Positions 49,766-63,500 are shown, counted from the stretch's first letter. The stretch is 64,000 nt of DNA from Paracyclopina nana (GCA_019096065.1 JAGUCH010000006.1:3988001-4052000), one strand, 5' to 3'. Notes: a model not told the origin generated them from the letters alone. A program made the numbers and translations.

Positions 49766-52700
49766 AATAAATAACTATTGCTTCTCTGCTATGTTGCACT
49801 ACATAGGCTGCAATTTCAGACAAGACTGAATTTAGAATTCTAACTAAGACTTCAATGGCTAGTGTTTTATTAAACTTAACAGTCTAACCTAGATTTCTGT
49901 TAGTACAGTTTCAAAAAAGTTACTTATTAGTGCGTGGTCAAAAATGCATTTTACGCATTTTGCTGAACTGCTATAGACAATTAACAGTATCTTGGACAGT
50001 ATCATAACAAAGCCATCCCATCTACTGACATTTTTGAAGAAACACTTAGGGGTTGAGTTCAAAATCATGTTTTGTTTCGATGAATCCAGCCGCTGTTTAG
50101 GGCGAATAATTATTTTGAACAGATACTTTTGTATTACTTATGTTTCGCATCAGGACTCTAGCATTCATGGCTAAGATGATAGAGTGGCTGACAATAACAC
50201 AGGAGGGTAGTGGATCAAGACTCAAAAGTGGATTAAAATATTGTCCACTTTTAAGGATCTTGCCTCCTCTTTTGATAATCAGTTGAATAAACAGCAAGAA
50301 ACTTAAACTCATGCAAAATTTCAAAAAAGTATCTATAACAATATCAATGAATTCAAAGGCTAAAAATGAGATTTCATAATTCTAACACTTTAGTTGATAA
50401 TAAGATAATAATCTTAAAGAAAATACTGTTTAAATATATTGCCAATTTAGTCATCAATACCGGCCAACTTGGCCAGTTTATTTAGTGCAACAGTGCAGCC
50501 TGAGATACCATTTCTCATAACTGAATCGATATTTTTTCTTGCTGGAACAGCATAAGACGGACATTACATAGTTTACAATTATGATGGAACAAAATTAGCA
50601 GAAAGCAACTTACATTTGAAACCGTAGGCCCGCCCCCCGCTGTCCATTTATGGACGCCTTTACCTAGTTTTTACCTAAAGGCTCTACTTTTGCTGCAAGG
50701 TTAAAAAACAGCCTATTGTAGGGAGTCCTTGACAGGTCGTGTGTATTTGTAATTATTGATCGAAATCCGGGCAATTGTCGCATGCATGCATTAGTGCTAT
50801 TATATGTGTTGCTTGTTTCAAAAAATAGCTTGAGCATAATCTTTGTTCTACTTCAAGTCTCCAATCAATCAATGCTTGGTTGGTACTTTGCTTCAACTTT
50901 TTTCCCATCTAGCTCAAGCACTAATTGGCATTGTTTTGTGATGACGTAAGAAAAGCTGATCCTTTTCGGCTTTATTAGTTGCTAATGATGCCAAAAGGCT
51001 CAGAATTTTTTTGAGTAGGGAATTATTGGGATTTGCATACTAAATGATTCGGTGAAAGGGATTCATCTTATTTGTAATGCAAATGTTAAGGTCGAAGTAG
51101 AGATTCTGTTATTTTCCACAATGTACTGCAGGCAAATGCAACTTAATTTATTGGGTGACAGACAATGGATATATGGCAATATTATTAATGACTTTAGCCC
51201 TTCCTTTTTTTCTTACAATATACATTTGCAACTATTTTTTACTATGATTGTGCATGGAGTGGTGCGTTCCTGCCCTGTACGATACATTGATTTATGATGA
51301 GACTTTATCGAGAAGGTTGCGTGAAAAAGAAATTACTGTTCCGCCCAATCTGAATGCCTTTTATTTGAATAATCATAAGGAATATGGTAGTACTCACAGT
51401 ATTTATCATTTTCAATGACTATTTTGCTAGATTTTTATGTAACCATTGTAGTTGTTCATAAGAAGGTGAGACTTTCAGCTATTTATATGTTATGTATATA
51501 GACTTCTGTACGTGATAAAAGTCTTCAATTGGCAAGTTGGCTAAGTTCCATTGCTTTTCAGGCGGAAATCTTGGTTGAACTAGCTAGCTTGAGTAAATTG
51601 CTTGGTCATGGGAGCGGATAAAAAAGGGAGCAATCCCAGCTGGAAGCCTCATCTTGCCAGAAAACCTAAAAGCCATTACGGGAAAATCTCAGCTTTCAAA
51701 TGACTAATGGGCCATTTTGTTAGTGAACCCATATAGCTTCAGTGTATGGGAATTGTAGTTCTCGCACTTTGCTGTAGAGGAGGCCTCGGCTTTCAAACCA
51801 AAAGCCAATTCTAATTTCGTTACAACTCTCATTAGCGGTGTTTTGGGCCAACTTTCGGCTGACGCAATGTTATGCTGTGGGGAGGGACGAGCGACTAATT
51901 CTTGAGGCAAAATAAGTGGAATGAGTTTCACGCATGGTAAGATCGTCGAGCTAGAGCATCCGAACGTTTAGGGGATAAGCGACCAAGTTTCGGCCTTTAG
52001 AGGCCAAGCGGAGGGCCGAGGCTGAACTTTTCCAAAAAGTAGTGGAGCGAGCGCATACAAAAAGAACGATGGGAAATCTCTTTCTGCATCGTGAAAACTT
52101 TGCCCTATTCGACATTAGGCGCACGTGTGCCTTTTTACCGTGCATCACTAGCAGTTGATTGGAATACGTTGCTATCTCTGCTTAAGCTGTCAAAGTTGCC
52201 TCCTTTAGGTGAGTTTGCAAGTTTTTTTTTTCAGTTTTTCAGGACACCCTGTGTTAGATGATAAGTCGATCCTCGCTCCCGTCAATGTGGCGGAAATGAT
52301 GGAATATTCCAGTTGCCAAGAAAGATTCTAGATCATCTTCTTTATGTATATGAATGATGATTTGTGGTCGGATAACCTGACATCAATTTTGCCACATTGA
52401 GCCATCACACAAGAAAGTTAGAGGTGTTATCGTATAGGCCATTTATATCGATAAAGCAGTGCGCGAGCAGCTAGTGATGACGGTAGTTTTTGGGCCTTAC
52501 ATGAATACTGAATATAAAATACGTTAAAATGAGGTATTAGGAGTGTGCTATCGAAATTGACAGGGGAGTTTAAGCTTGAAGCTGTATCAGTCTATATAGA
52601 GTAGTCTTTAACTGACTTGCGATATCGACAAAATATTTTCCACTAACTTTGACTTGACAACACGCGATGCTGTTGTGGCCACGAAGAATAAAACTTTTAA

Positions 52701-54330
52701 GAGCCATGAAATTTGGGAAAAAATTAACTTGCCTTATGCTTTGCTTATTATTTAGTTTCAAATACAGTACGAGAAGAAGAATGGTTGGCCGAGCTAACTG
52801 GGCATTAATCAATGCTTGTATCAATAATGAACGATCGGATTCAAAATTAATCTTTTGACTGTGAATTGAACGAGGACATGACGTGGTGGATTGACGTCAG
52901 CCAGCGAATCTTTCTAGTTGGCGGTCACCAAAGAGGATAATGCATTTTTAAGCAAAAAGGATTCAAAACGCTCAGTCTGGGACGGCGAAGAAAGGCCAGC
53001 AGCCGTCAGCACCTTAAGTAAAAAGGATGCTCTATTGTTCACTGCTTTCATTGAAACCTGCTCCACGCATTATTGATTAATGGGAAACTTGTCGTGGAAG
53101 TTGCGATTGAAACTCGTTACTTGCTAAGAAAGCTTTCCTCTCAAATCGTTTTAGTGCTATGCTATGGCATTTTCCCTATGCCAAGAAGAATGTTTCTAGC
53201 TAGTCGAAGTAGCACTGATTTTTTTACTGCTACGGCTCAGCTTTAATTTCTGGTCCGAATGAGATTGTCTTAGCTCCTCCAGCTATCCCAACAGTTTGGC
53301 ATTCCCCAAGATAGACAAGCAATAACGAAATTGGTGGAAGAAGCAAACTTTGCTGTCCTCCTTCCATCCTAAACTAAGAGGGGACGAGAAGCAGTTTGAT
53401 GGCTAGCTAGAGACTACTGAAACTACTATCTGCTATTTCCAAAGCACAGTGGTCATTGGCACAAATGAAATCTGTTCGCTAATTTGATTTCCCCAAGGCT
53501 GCTCTAATTAGCGAATGGACGGGAAAGGAAGGAAAACTGGCCCTCATGTGGTCTTGAAAAAGCCATCTTTTGCAGCAGCTCTCTTACAGTAGACTTGACC
53601 AATGCTAACCATCTACATTGATTGACTTAATTTGCGAATAATCAGTTGTGTGTTACAAAGAGCTTAGAATTGCTGGTTTTGTGCAGTTAAAACAGGATTG
53701 AGTCTGTGCTTCGTTCTCTTTGTGAGGGAAAGCGAAAAGAGGTGTGAATTTTACATGCCCTTTAATGAGGGGAAAAATTAAGGCTTTATGGTGACTTGTG
53801 ATGCGCGCGCTTTTCTATATGAAGTAGGCACGACTGGCGCGAAGGTGTCCCAGCCGTGCTGTGCTTTCTTTTGGCATCCATATAGTAGCAGCGGCCTCGA
53901 GGTCGTTGAGGCTGCTGTTCTGGCCTCACGTCCCGTACGTGTTTGCCATCATGGCCCGACCGAGTATGCCTACCCCATGTTTCCTTCCGTCTATCGGTCC
54001 TCTAGGTATACTCAGTACAAAAAGACAGGCTTTTCGCCAAAAACTACTTATTTCCCTTTTTACTTTATTGCTATTATTGAGAAGGTTTGCAGGCTTGCCT
54101 GGAACGAAAGTATTCTGAAAATGCAGTCTCATGTACCCTCGCCTCGTGGAAATTCTGCAAATCTGAGTCTGAGGCATCCAAACATTTCTCGATTATCTGA
54201 GGATTGCGATTGAAGTCTCAGAATCAATCATTGCCCTGTTGCACCATGTCGACTTATTGGAAAAATCTCTGACCAAATGGCTTTGAAAATGTATGGAATA
54301 GAAGAAGGGTGGAGAGTTGAGAGAGATCAA
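49766..54330. other. Intergenic region, no gene recognised
   Basis: AT-rich with only short open frames. One G+C-richer patch at 53788-54213 stays open on the plus strand for 141 codons, but its translation resembles nothing I know and overlaps other open frames, so I do not call it. Confidence 0.3.
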
Positions 54331-55287
54331 GGCTCATTATCTTCCGCGTCTTTGATCGTGACTTGGTTACGGTTGTTATCGCTTCTTATTTACTTACATC
54401 GCAACCTCGGGGAAACTTACTAATCACTATTGTACTGACACACTAATCCCGAATTTTTATCACTACTGTACTGACATACCAACAGCTACACTTTATGAAC
54501 AGTCTTACTAAGAACTACTGAACTGACACACTTACCGCTACACTCTTTGAACAAGTAGCATTTTGACATACTCACTTGCCACTACACTTTTTGAACATGT
54601 AGATTAGTAACTACTAGTCAGACACTAACATTGTACAATAAATCAAAAAGCAAAAGCAAAAAAAAAAGACACTCCCAATTCTTAAGTATTACCTGAAAAG
54701 CCTAACCTTTAAAGCCTTCCTTTATAAGCCTAACTTGCAAATCATAATTTCAAAAGCCAAACATTGAAAGCCTAGCCTGAATTACCTAACCTTAAATATG
54801 TCATACTTCAAAAGCTCTTATGGAAAAGCCTAACTTTAAAAACATAAACTCACAAGCCAAACCTTAAATGCCTAACCTTAACTACCTAACCTTTAACATG
54901 TCTTACCTTAAAAGCTTTACTGTAAAAGCCAAACCTTGAAAGCCTGGCCTTAAGATAATATATACCAATAATATACCAATGTGTAATCTGAGTACTCCTA
55001 ATGTGACAGGAGTAGTGACTAAAGTGTCAGTGGTAGTGTAGTGCTTAGTATGTCAGTACAAAATGAGTATATTTAATTCTGTATTGGTTACTACATCAGT
55101 AGATAGACAGTAGTTCTTAGTGTGTCAGTAGTGTAGTGCTTATAATATATGTTCAAAAACAGTAGTGACTAATGCGTAGCGGTAAAAACAGTAGTGTTTA
55201 GTAATGGCACCCGCAACCTCGTCAGTAAATAAGAACCGATAACAACCGCAACCATGCTACGATCAAAGACGCGGAAGATAATGAGCC
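54331..55287. mobile_element. Second fold-back element with tandem-repeat arms (957 bp)
   Basis: Ends are inverted copies beginning GGCTCATTATCTTCCGCGTC and continue through a ~80-bp shared arm containing ggttgttatcg and ttcttatttact. Inside the left arm (54413-54645) are degenerate units near ACTACTGTACTGACACACTAA; the right arm (55005-55205) contains the same units in reverse. The centre (about 54690-54955) is a different degenerate array near AAAAGCCTAACCTTAA. No protein is encoded and I see no convincing target duplication. Architecture parallels the 42.5 kb element, but the sequence is unrelated. Confidence 0.75.
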
Positions 55288-55639
55288 CAAATCATTGATA
55301 TAGAAAAGTTTTGCTGAATTTTCACTCTTTGCCAGCACACAAGGCGTAATTAGATTATTTTTGCATTTTTCCTCTGGCTTGGAAACTTTACAGTAATGAG
55401 TTTAATAGCTTTGAAAAGGGTGTGATATATCACAATTGACATGCACTGCATTTTAGCCTGCATAAATTAGTTTCCTCCTTTCGAAATCCTTGGTTTCACT
55501 GATAATATATGGCCACTGCACACAGTTCTATCTGATTAAAACAAAAATTTCGAGCCATCATCATTACGGCGGAAACGGTAATGGTAACATCACGACCCAC
55601 AAAGCATTTTCCTCCACGAAATTCCTGTCAAAATGGTGG

Positions 55640-56594
55640 TAGAGAAATAAATATAAGGCGTCACACGTCGTTCCGCTCGTTGCATTTTTTAATTCAAGAG
55701 ATATTTCGACCCTTTTTTTAGCTTCAATTCAAGCATTTGCCAAAGTGCCTTCCGCATCTCGAAGCCTGTGCGTTTGGCACAAGAAGTGGTGTATATGTGT
55801 GTGTGAGCGTAGGGCTGTGTGCTTGGTCTCCCTAGCTTCTTCTTCTTCGTCGTCGTTTCTCTCTTGATTTTGTTCTCGGGCCATGTCGGTCGACTTGAGA
55901 GTAAAGCGCTTTGAGAGCCAAGTAAGGCGCTCGAGACGAGCACAGTGCCTACAGTCTGTACAGAGCAAACCACGATTTTCTTGTTCGAGATCTCGCGTCG
56001 AGCTATGAGACATCTCTCAGTCGACTTCTTGCCGGTACACGAGACACTGTACCAGAGCAAAGATTGACTCTCGTCGAAGTCAATTTTTCACCAAATCTAG
56101 TGGGTAGGTCTTAGTTACAGTTCAATTCACCAATGCCACCGAAGCATTCCACACCACCACCACCAGAATTCGCAGCAGCCTACTTAGATTGTTAGCAGAA
56201 AAAGCAGAAAAGAACAGTTTGAGAACAGTTTATGATAGACAACAAGTGATTTTTTGCTCAACATCCACGAGCATTAATTGAGAAGAAAAAAGACGACAAA
56301 TCCCCAGCTTTTTCTTACACGTTACAAGTCGATGCCAGCAACGATGCAATAAAAGGTGAGATATTATTTTTTCCTTTCAATTTAGATTATTTACTTTGCT
56401 GTTGCTGCTGCAGGATCTGTGATTCGAAATAGTACCACTAAGAAGAAGTTCCAACTGGCATAGTAATAATACTAATAATTGTCGTCGCCGTCGACCTTCA
56501 GCCTGAAGAAATATCATCACGCAACGAGCAAAAGCAAATCCTCAAAACGCCCAGTGAGATTTAAAACTTTCCATTCTGTTCACATTTATTCATC
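55640..56594 (+). promoter_or_regulatory. Probable promoter and 5' UTR of Rbp6 (with a 5' UTR intron)
   Basis: Upstream of the Rbp6 ATG, a donor at 56356 (aaaag-gtgaga) and an acceptor ending at 56413 (gctgctgcag) define a 58-bp 5' UTR intron. The second exon starts at 56414 and has no ATG before 56595. Further upstream, 55640-56100 is richer in G+C with a CCA-rich stretch near 56150, and a weak TATAAGG lies at about 55650. The exact start site is not resolved. Confidence 0.45.
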
Positions 56595-59500
56595 ATGGAG
56601 TCCATGGAGACCAGTGTCACTCCTACGATGGTCATGCAGGGCACCGAAGACGTCCCAAATGATCCAGGGTAAATATTGATCTCCAGATGGGTAGAGTAGT
56701 CTGTTCATCTCACTAATGAGGATGTAACTTCTGTCTGTAGGAAAATGTTCATTGGAGGGCTTTCGTGGCAAACTACACCAGGTATGTTCTACATGCACAG
56801 AACAACAAAAATGCCACTACACACAAAGCATGGCCCTCATCATCCTAATGAGTGGTTGTTGCAATATTAGCTGGAAAATATCGATTTCGTTCTGCTACTA
56901 TATGCACTGAGTTTTGGTGCGGAGCTGCGCGCAACTTTGCAGTTGGTTGCTCGCTCTAAGGTGAAAATGAACTGTCTTCAGGCTAGTTTCTTGCATATAT
57001 CATCAAGCAAGCTTAATAAGACAAAATGAATGCAATTTACCATAGGTGAGAAGGCTGTTTAGCCCCTAACTATTACCACTGCAGCAAGATAATTCACAAA
57101 AGCAAGGCAAGAGTTGCACCGAGCCACTTGCTCTATGCCCTAATAGCCTTGCTACAGTACACACAGAGCACAAAAAGAGTGAGCTAGTATTGTTTTTCAT
57201 CACTCGCCTCGAGGGCTTTCAAAAAGTGCGCAAAGTTGTGCTGAAAACTTTGAATAATGAATGATATATCCTTTTTTAGCCTACCTTCTTCGTTGTAAAT
57301 ATGTATCTTGCTTAGTATGATACTCAAGTATATCTAAGACGACTATACCACTCATTAAGCTGAATAAGGGAAAAACCCTGATTATTGCATGCTATTAACT
57401 TACTCTCGTGATTTCAGAGGGCCTTAAAGAATACTTCGCCAAATTTGGAGACATAGCTGAGGTGATGGTCATGAAAGACCCCACCACTAGACGATCTAGG
57501 TAAGAACCACCTCAGCGCTATATTTATGGCGTTTTCATGTGTCAAAATTGTTATTATACTGTGCGATTACTGGGAAATAGGGCCATTATTTAAACTTCAG
57601 GACCAACCAATGCAGTAAGGCCGGTACGTAGAACACTGAGAGAGTTGCTGAATAAGCTTTAGCCGAAATTGTCTTGACTTAGGCCTGGTTCACCTGGATA
57701 TTATGACGCGTCATTATGGCGCAATATTATGAGGATATTTTGAAATATCGGGTATTTGCAAAATAATTTTACGAATTTTTTCTTCGAATTTGCTCTTTTG
57801 TGATCAAAACCCTTTGCCTTAAATAATAAAGTCTCGATATTTCCTTTTATTTCGCTCCGATATTTTGTAATATCGAGCCATAATGACGCGTCATAATATC
57901 CAGGTGAACCGCGCCTTACAGGCTTACAAAAATGCAACTATTATGCAAGTGTGCTGTCCCTTTTAGGATACTATACTTGATAGGATTTTAGACAATTTGT
58001 GTTGTGAGCCAAGTCATGCCAGGCTTCTCTCGCAGTCAAATTAAAGTGGCTTGCAATCAGCATGACAAAAACGTTACAATTTTTAACATGCAAGACTATT
58101 TTAAGCTGATCCGATTAAAAATACAACCTTAAAAGAACCTCATTGAGTCGTGCCTAACTACCCACCTAATTTTGAAGTGTGAGAGAAGTCTCTTGGGTCA
58201 TTTAGAGCGACCATAATAGTTATCATACCATGAAAAAGGAAAAAAATCCTCGGAAGCACGTCATTACAAAATGTATGCAACATCTTTTAGCCGAATCAAG
58301 TTCATTAGAACAACTTTAATGCACCAGCCCCGAAAGTTTTCTAATTTCACCAAAGTCAAAGAGTGTGCCCTAGCTGCTAGCTTTTCTTAGCAAGCTCTCT
58401 TTGCCTTCCTAAATATGCAGAATTTTGGGCAATTGAATGTTTCCTATCATCGAGGTAAACGCATCTATTAGCTACGTTGAAAACACATGCTCTGGTCAAA
58501 ATTGGTACAATTTTTGTGGTGTATTCAGCCTTGTTGCACTATGCATAAGGTTGTATAGTTTGCAGGCTCAAACTCCCATGCGAGCTCTTCTGACTTAGAA
58601 TGCGTTGAGAATACCAAGTGAATCGCTACAAATCTTCAGGAATGCCTTAACTATGCTTCTTTAACATCTTCGTTGTTTTCATAAGAGAAAACATGTTTGA
58701 TTTTACTGATTTGAAGCAGTGAAGCGAGTTTTTTTGGCTTAGTTTTTCGCAAGTTAAGCCTTTGTATAGTCACGCTATTTAAATAGCTCATAGCATAAAA
58801 TGTATTTAAATAGCTGCTAATTAAATACGTTGTATGTTTTGGGCTATTTAAATAGCGTGACTATGCAAATAGTGCTAAGCCTGTCTCATTCATTTTGCTT
58901 CCATCGAGGAAAAGCTGGCGGCGTTTTAAAAGCAAATATAATCTACCTCCTATTGCCAATCTCTAGCAAAATTAGGTGAGGTCAGGAAAAGTCTTGAGAA
59001 GGTAAAATAAATTCCTTCTGGCTACCTCTCATGATGACGTCAAATTTCTAGCTGATAACTCTGTCTGGGTGCCATAACTTTTTGAAGGGAAGAAGTGATA
59101 AGAACATTTCAAAGTAGCAGAAGTTGGCCAATTTAGGAAAGCTGCACATGATTAGTTCTTGGCTGTCAAAAAGTTTGTGCGTAAAAGTACTTCTAGTCAC
59201 ATGTTTTTTTCTAGAAAATAGATCTATGTAACTATATGTTGTGATCTTTACGTGTCAAGTCTCTTACATTTGCTTGATCCATTATTTATGGTGCCATGAG
59301 ATTAGAAGGCGTTATTCCTCATAGCTGATAGTTTTAGTGAACCCAACTCACTTTGGGAACAAGGGTTGGATAAACCACAACTATTGCACCTTCCAACTCG
59401 TTGCAGATTGAAAGAAAAGCGACGATTAGTCTTGATCTCGCGCGTTCCAAGCCATGATTTCTCCTGTGTGCTATAGCAGAGCGAACCAGATAACCAATAA

Positions 59501-60584
59501 AATATTCAAATGTCGAAATTATTCCCGCCACCACTACACGAGAATATTACCTCTTGGTTAAATGAAAAATGTATTCGTTTGTGGGCAATTGCTGCAAAAA
59601 TACCATGATTAGTGGGAGGGAATTTTTGTCAATATGGGAAGATGCATTCTTGATTGAAGATTGGATTTGCTATTCCTCGTTAGGAAAAATTGGCAAAATG
59701 ATGAGAGAGGGTTGCAGCAGCAATTTCTGTTCACTATGCATGCTAGGGGCCGATTTTTTTCTCCAAATACTACGCTATAATCTTGAGAAAGAATGAATCA
59801 CAGGTTGAAATAGCTGTGATGCGGAAAACCTTAACTGGTCAAGAGATAGTGCGCCAAGAATAGATTCCATGCCAACCCAATAATATCGAACTTTAGTCCA
59901 CTTTTAAACCATCAACGACTTTATCCAGGCTTTAGATATAATTTAGACTCTGTGTTGGAGCTGCTGGAAAAGCTAGACAAAAAGTGGCTTGGGACTTTAA
60001 TTGGAAAGCTGTCAGTCTTCTTCTTCTTCCACTCCGTATTTAGTGGTTAACGCTGCTCGAAAGTTCACAGCTCTTCTTTAGAAGCCACCTAGCTTTCAAC
60101 TATTTTATAGAAGCTAGCTAGAAGTAGAAACGAAAACAGTGAAAGACCGAATGTTGTTGATTTAGGTGGCTACGACGAGCTAAAGTTTCTAATATCAATT
60201 TCCTTTCTTTCTAATTCCAGGGGCTTTGGATTCGTGACATTCTCCGATCCCAACAGTGTTGACAAAGTTCTTGCAAATGGGACTCATGAACTCGATGGAA
60301 AAAAGGTAAACTGCCCTGCCAAAGTATTTAAGGCACGAGAGACATCAATGCTTTTCAAATAGGCTTAAAGCTGCCAATAATTTTGACGTCAAGAGTTTCA
60401 ATTGACTTTCATCCACTTTTATTGTACAGTGATGAATTGAGTATTGTGACATCGAAATGCAGCAGCTCTCAGGCAAAAAGCTTACTTGGCAGCTTAGCGT
60501 ACACGAAAGCCAGCTTAAGATTGCGTGATCTTTTCCTTTCAGATCGATCCAAAAGTGGCATTTCCACGGAGAGCACACCCCAAG
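56595..60584 (+). CDS. Rbp6: Rbp6 / Musashi-family RNA-binding protein, 5' part (first RRM complete)
   Basis: Coding exons: 56595-56668, 56741-56781, 57418-57499, 60221-60305 and 60543-60584, giving 108 residues ending in phase 0. The gene continues past the right edge. The start is [16 protein letters not shown], with no upstream ATG in its exon. RRM1 has RNP2 (MFIGGL, residues 27-32) and RNP1 (RGFGFVTF, 66-73), and ends with the highly conserved [15 protein letters not shown] linker. [12 protein letters not shown] matches Rbp6-type Musashi proteins better than Drosophila Msi. Musashi proteins bind UAG-containing motifs in mRNA and control translation in neural and stem cells. The second RRM (KIFVGGL...) was not found before 64000, so it must lie downstream beyond a long intron. 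Confidence 0.93.
57682..57915. mobile_element. PIF/Harbinger-like MITE (234 bp), TTA duplication, in an Rbp6 intron
   Basis: Inverted repeats start GGCCTGGTTCACCTGGATATTATGACGCGTCATTATGG and close with the reverse complement. The two arms match over about 40 bp with few differences, and the element is flanked by TTA at 57679-57681 and 57916-57918. The terminal sequence and the internal gaaatatcg/cgatatt motifs relate it to the copy at 23971-24184. No coding capacity. Confidence 0.75.
58769..58861. mobile_element. Short palindromic MITE-like element flanked by TA
   Basis: GTCACGCTATTTAAATAGC at the left end is repeated as its reverse complement at the right, with a central copy of TATTTAAATAGC. 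TA precedes and follows the inverted repeats (58767-58768 and 58862-58863), compatible with Tc1/mariner-type TA insertion. Confidence 0.55.
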
Positions 60585-63500
60585 GTAAGAAGGAGTTCCC
60601 TTTAATTTTTCACGTCCCCAGAGATTTGCAAGCATATGCTGCCAACCCTAGCCTACTGAGTCACACAAAAGCAAAGGTAGCTTAAAAGAAAGGGCTAATA
60701 GAGTCGGCTATTTAGCGTCTGAAAGGGATATCACGCGAGCTGTTCATTGTTGAGAGTTCAGCTGTAGCGTGTTCTTCTCTTGAAGAGAAAATTGACCTAG
60801 ATGAATCCGAGAAAACTGATCCGACGAACGTGATTAGGAGCCGAATTTATGAAAGGAAATTGTTGCCTCAATCACTAGCATATGAGTCAGAACTGTCGAC
60901 TTTCTCAATAGAAGGTACGAGCCTTGATTAGCTCGTGTGCCTAAACTACTACGTACCATGACGTATAGTGCAATATTGGCAATTGAAAGGCATGGTTTTT
61001 CATTCATGCTGTAGTACGTACTACTTGCCTGCGCTATTCCTTCTTGATAAACTAGAGAATGCCTGCGTCGGTTTACTGCCGTTGTGGCATGCATTCCCTT
61101 TGTGACTTTCCTCTAGCTCGAAAAATTGGTTCGCTGCTTCCAAAGTTAGCTATAGAACAGAGGATCAGGAAAATGCACAAGGAGGTGCCCAAAGACAAAT
61201 TAAATTATGGTGTCCCAAACTCTTACGGAAATATCTGGCTTTCTCTTGAATGACCTCAATTTGATGTAGAACCGGTAGTGGGAGAGGCTCTTTTTTCGAG
61301 GTAATTTTCCAACATATCTCCGTAAATCCTTTGATGGCAACAAAGCCATGTGCAGGCTTGACATTTTTGTGCCAAATGGCCATACTTGAAAGTTGCACAC
61401 TGAGAAGAACTGCTGCCCATCAGATGTGGGATTTTAAGCTGAAAAAAAAAGCTAGCTTAGATGGTGCCGCTGGTTGGTTTTTTTTTGGCAGCGAGAGTGA
61501 GAGAGAGTATCCTCACATTTGTTGGCAAGCTCCTGTTTTCCATATTAATTTCCCACAGTGCTTAGCCTGCATTTTATATTCCTCCATCGTCTTCCTCAAT
61601 GGAGCAGAACGTTAATCTTGGAACCCGTCAAACCCATACAGCATCGAAATCCATAAAAGAAAGGACTGCTTCGACGACTGTTTGAAATCGTCTTCTTTCT
61701 TCCTTCGTCGTCTCCAAGGAGTCTTTTCGGCCTTGTTTATGATGCAGTCAGTCTCTGGTCTTTCTCACCAGGGAGCCATAACCGTTGTCATCAACTACAG
61801 ATTGGGGAGAGACGCAAATTTGTCACACCAAACTTTTTCCTAGTGGTGATCAAAAGAAATCTTCCTTTATCTTCCTCACTAACAAGCTCAATTTTCTGTC
61901 AGCTTTGGCTGAAGAAAAAAAGTGAAGAAAAAGGGAGAGAAGAAAAAGTTTCTCTTCCTTGATGCATTAGGACCACTGGTTCCAACAAGCACATCGTGTA
62001 TGAAGAAAAAAGTGAAAAATCGTAGAATGAAAGAGTTCTTTCGGAAAGCGTTTGTCTTGTTTTTTAGATTCTGCTAAAGACCCTTTGGCTTTTTCTCCTT
62101 CAGGCTTTCTCTTTCTCTCAAGGAATGCCTTATTTGACATTAGATGCTTGGCCCGCAACGTCTTCCCTCGCAGCAGAGCAATATATGGCGTGTGCGCACA
62201 CATGATTGGTAATCGTTCATATCCTTCCGTGTCTCATTCGATGTGTGACTCCTGCTACGATCCCTTGTGGATCCTTGTGGTCCTTCCTTATTCTCCTCGA
62301 TGCAAACAATGATGCTAATGCATCTGGCATTCATCAGATCGGGCACACACAGTGGCGAACTGAATGGAAAAGAGGCCGTTTCTCATATTGCAATTTTATA
62401 AGAATACAGCTAGTTGACTGACAGCTAACCCTGCTCTCAACTTGGTTGTCTTGGCCTCTGCAACTGCTACGAGCACTTTCAAAACTGGGAATTCTCAAGC
62501 TCCTATCTAAGAGCTGGCTGCTGTCTCTAGGAATGTGGTCTCGTCTTTGAAAGGAGCTTTTTTATTTTGTCGTTGTGCGAGAAGCCGGGACGGATGCAAA
62601 GAATGATATCCGAGAAAACAATAGTAGCCATATAGACGCCTTTTGGCACACACATGGTATACAGTTGACGTTCTGGTATAGAAGAAGAAGTAGTAGTATT
62701 TGGAAACAACCCCTTTAGGAGCCTTTTCCTGCTGGCATGGCAGCTAATGGCTGCTGCTCCTCGTGCTGCTTTCTCGACATGGCCGACGACTCACAGCGGG
62801 TACGCAATCGTGTAAAATGTTCCACTAATGCGAATTGGCCAAGTTTTGCCTCTTTTGAGCCTTGATGAGTCAAAAGTTTGCCCATTTTGTGTGCTGTGGC
62901 AAAAAGACAGCGGCAGTCCCGTATCAACAAACATGGCAAAGTATTTTTTTCCCGAGACGCTATCCCATCTGGATTTTCCGTTTCAAGTCAGTGTTGTCAC
63001 ATTATTGACCTCAATGCAATTTCCGCAAGGTTCTGCCCATTGTAAGGCATGCACGGACGAATTTAATTTGCCAAAGAACATCATGCATTTTATTGCTTAT
63101 ATGACATTGCCACAAGTAGGCAACACCTGCAAATTATAGCTCGCGTTGCTTAAGAAGGTGGTCGCGGGCTTTCCAATAATTCACGCATTATATGGAGTTT
63201 ACTTGCTATTTTATAGATGCGAGTAAAAAGGTAGTTAATAATGAAGAAATCGGGTTGTGTCTTCTTGACATTTTGTCGTGAGATCCGTCTCTGTCATGGG
63301 AAAAGAGAAGAAAAGTTCACTTCCATTGTTCTCGCGGCAGCATGTCATGCTGCAAAAATTCAGGAAAAGAAAAAACGAGAACCTCTTCTACTACTCTTTT
63401 GCGGGGAGTATTCATGATGACTTTGTAGCTAGCTATACCAGGGGCTTTGCAAAGCCAGCCCAGGTCGATGCCATCATCATCATCAACAACAACACTGATG

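Larger units (their letters stand above)
57500..60220 (+). other. Long intron inside Rbp6 RRM1 carrying two inverted-repeat elements
   Basis: The 2.7-kb intron splits RRM1 just before RNP1 (between codon bases of Arg66). It holds the Harbinger-like MITE at 57682-57915 and the palindrome at 58769-58861. No other supported feature. Confidence 0.6.

Noticed and set aside
53788-54213. 141-codon plus-strand gene
   Set aside because: Low-quality protein sequence with overlapping frames on both strands and no family resemblance.
55689-56060. Minus-strand gene upstream of Rbp6
   Set aside because: Two overlapping frames in the G+C-richer promoter region; composition explains the open frames.
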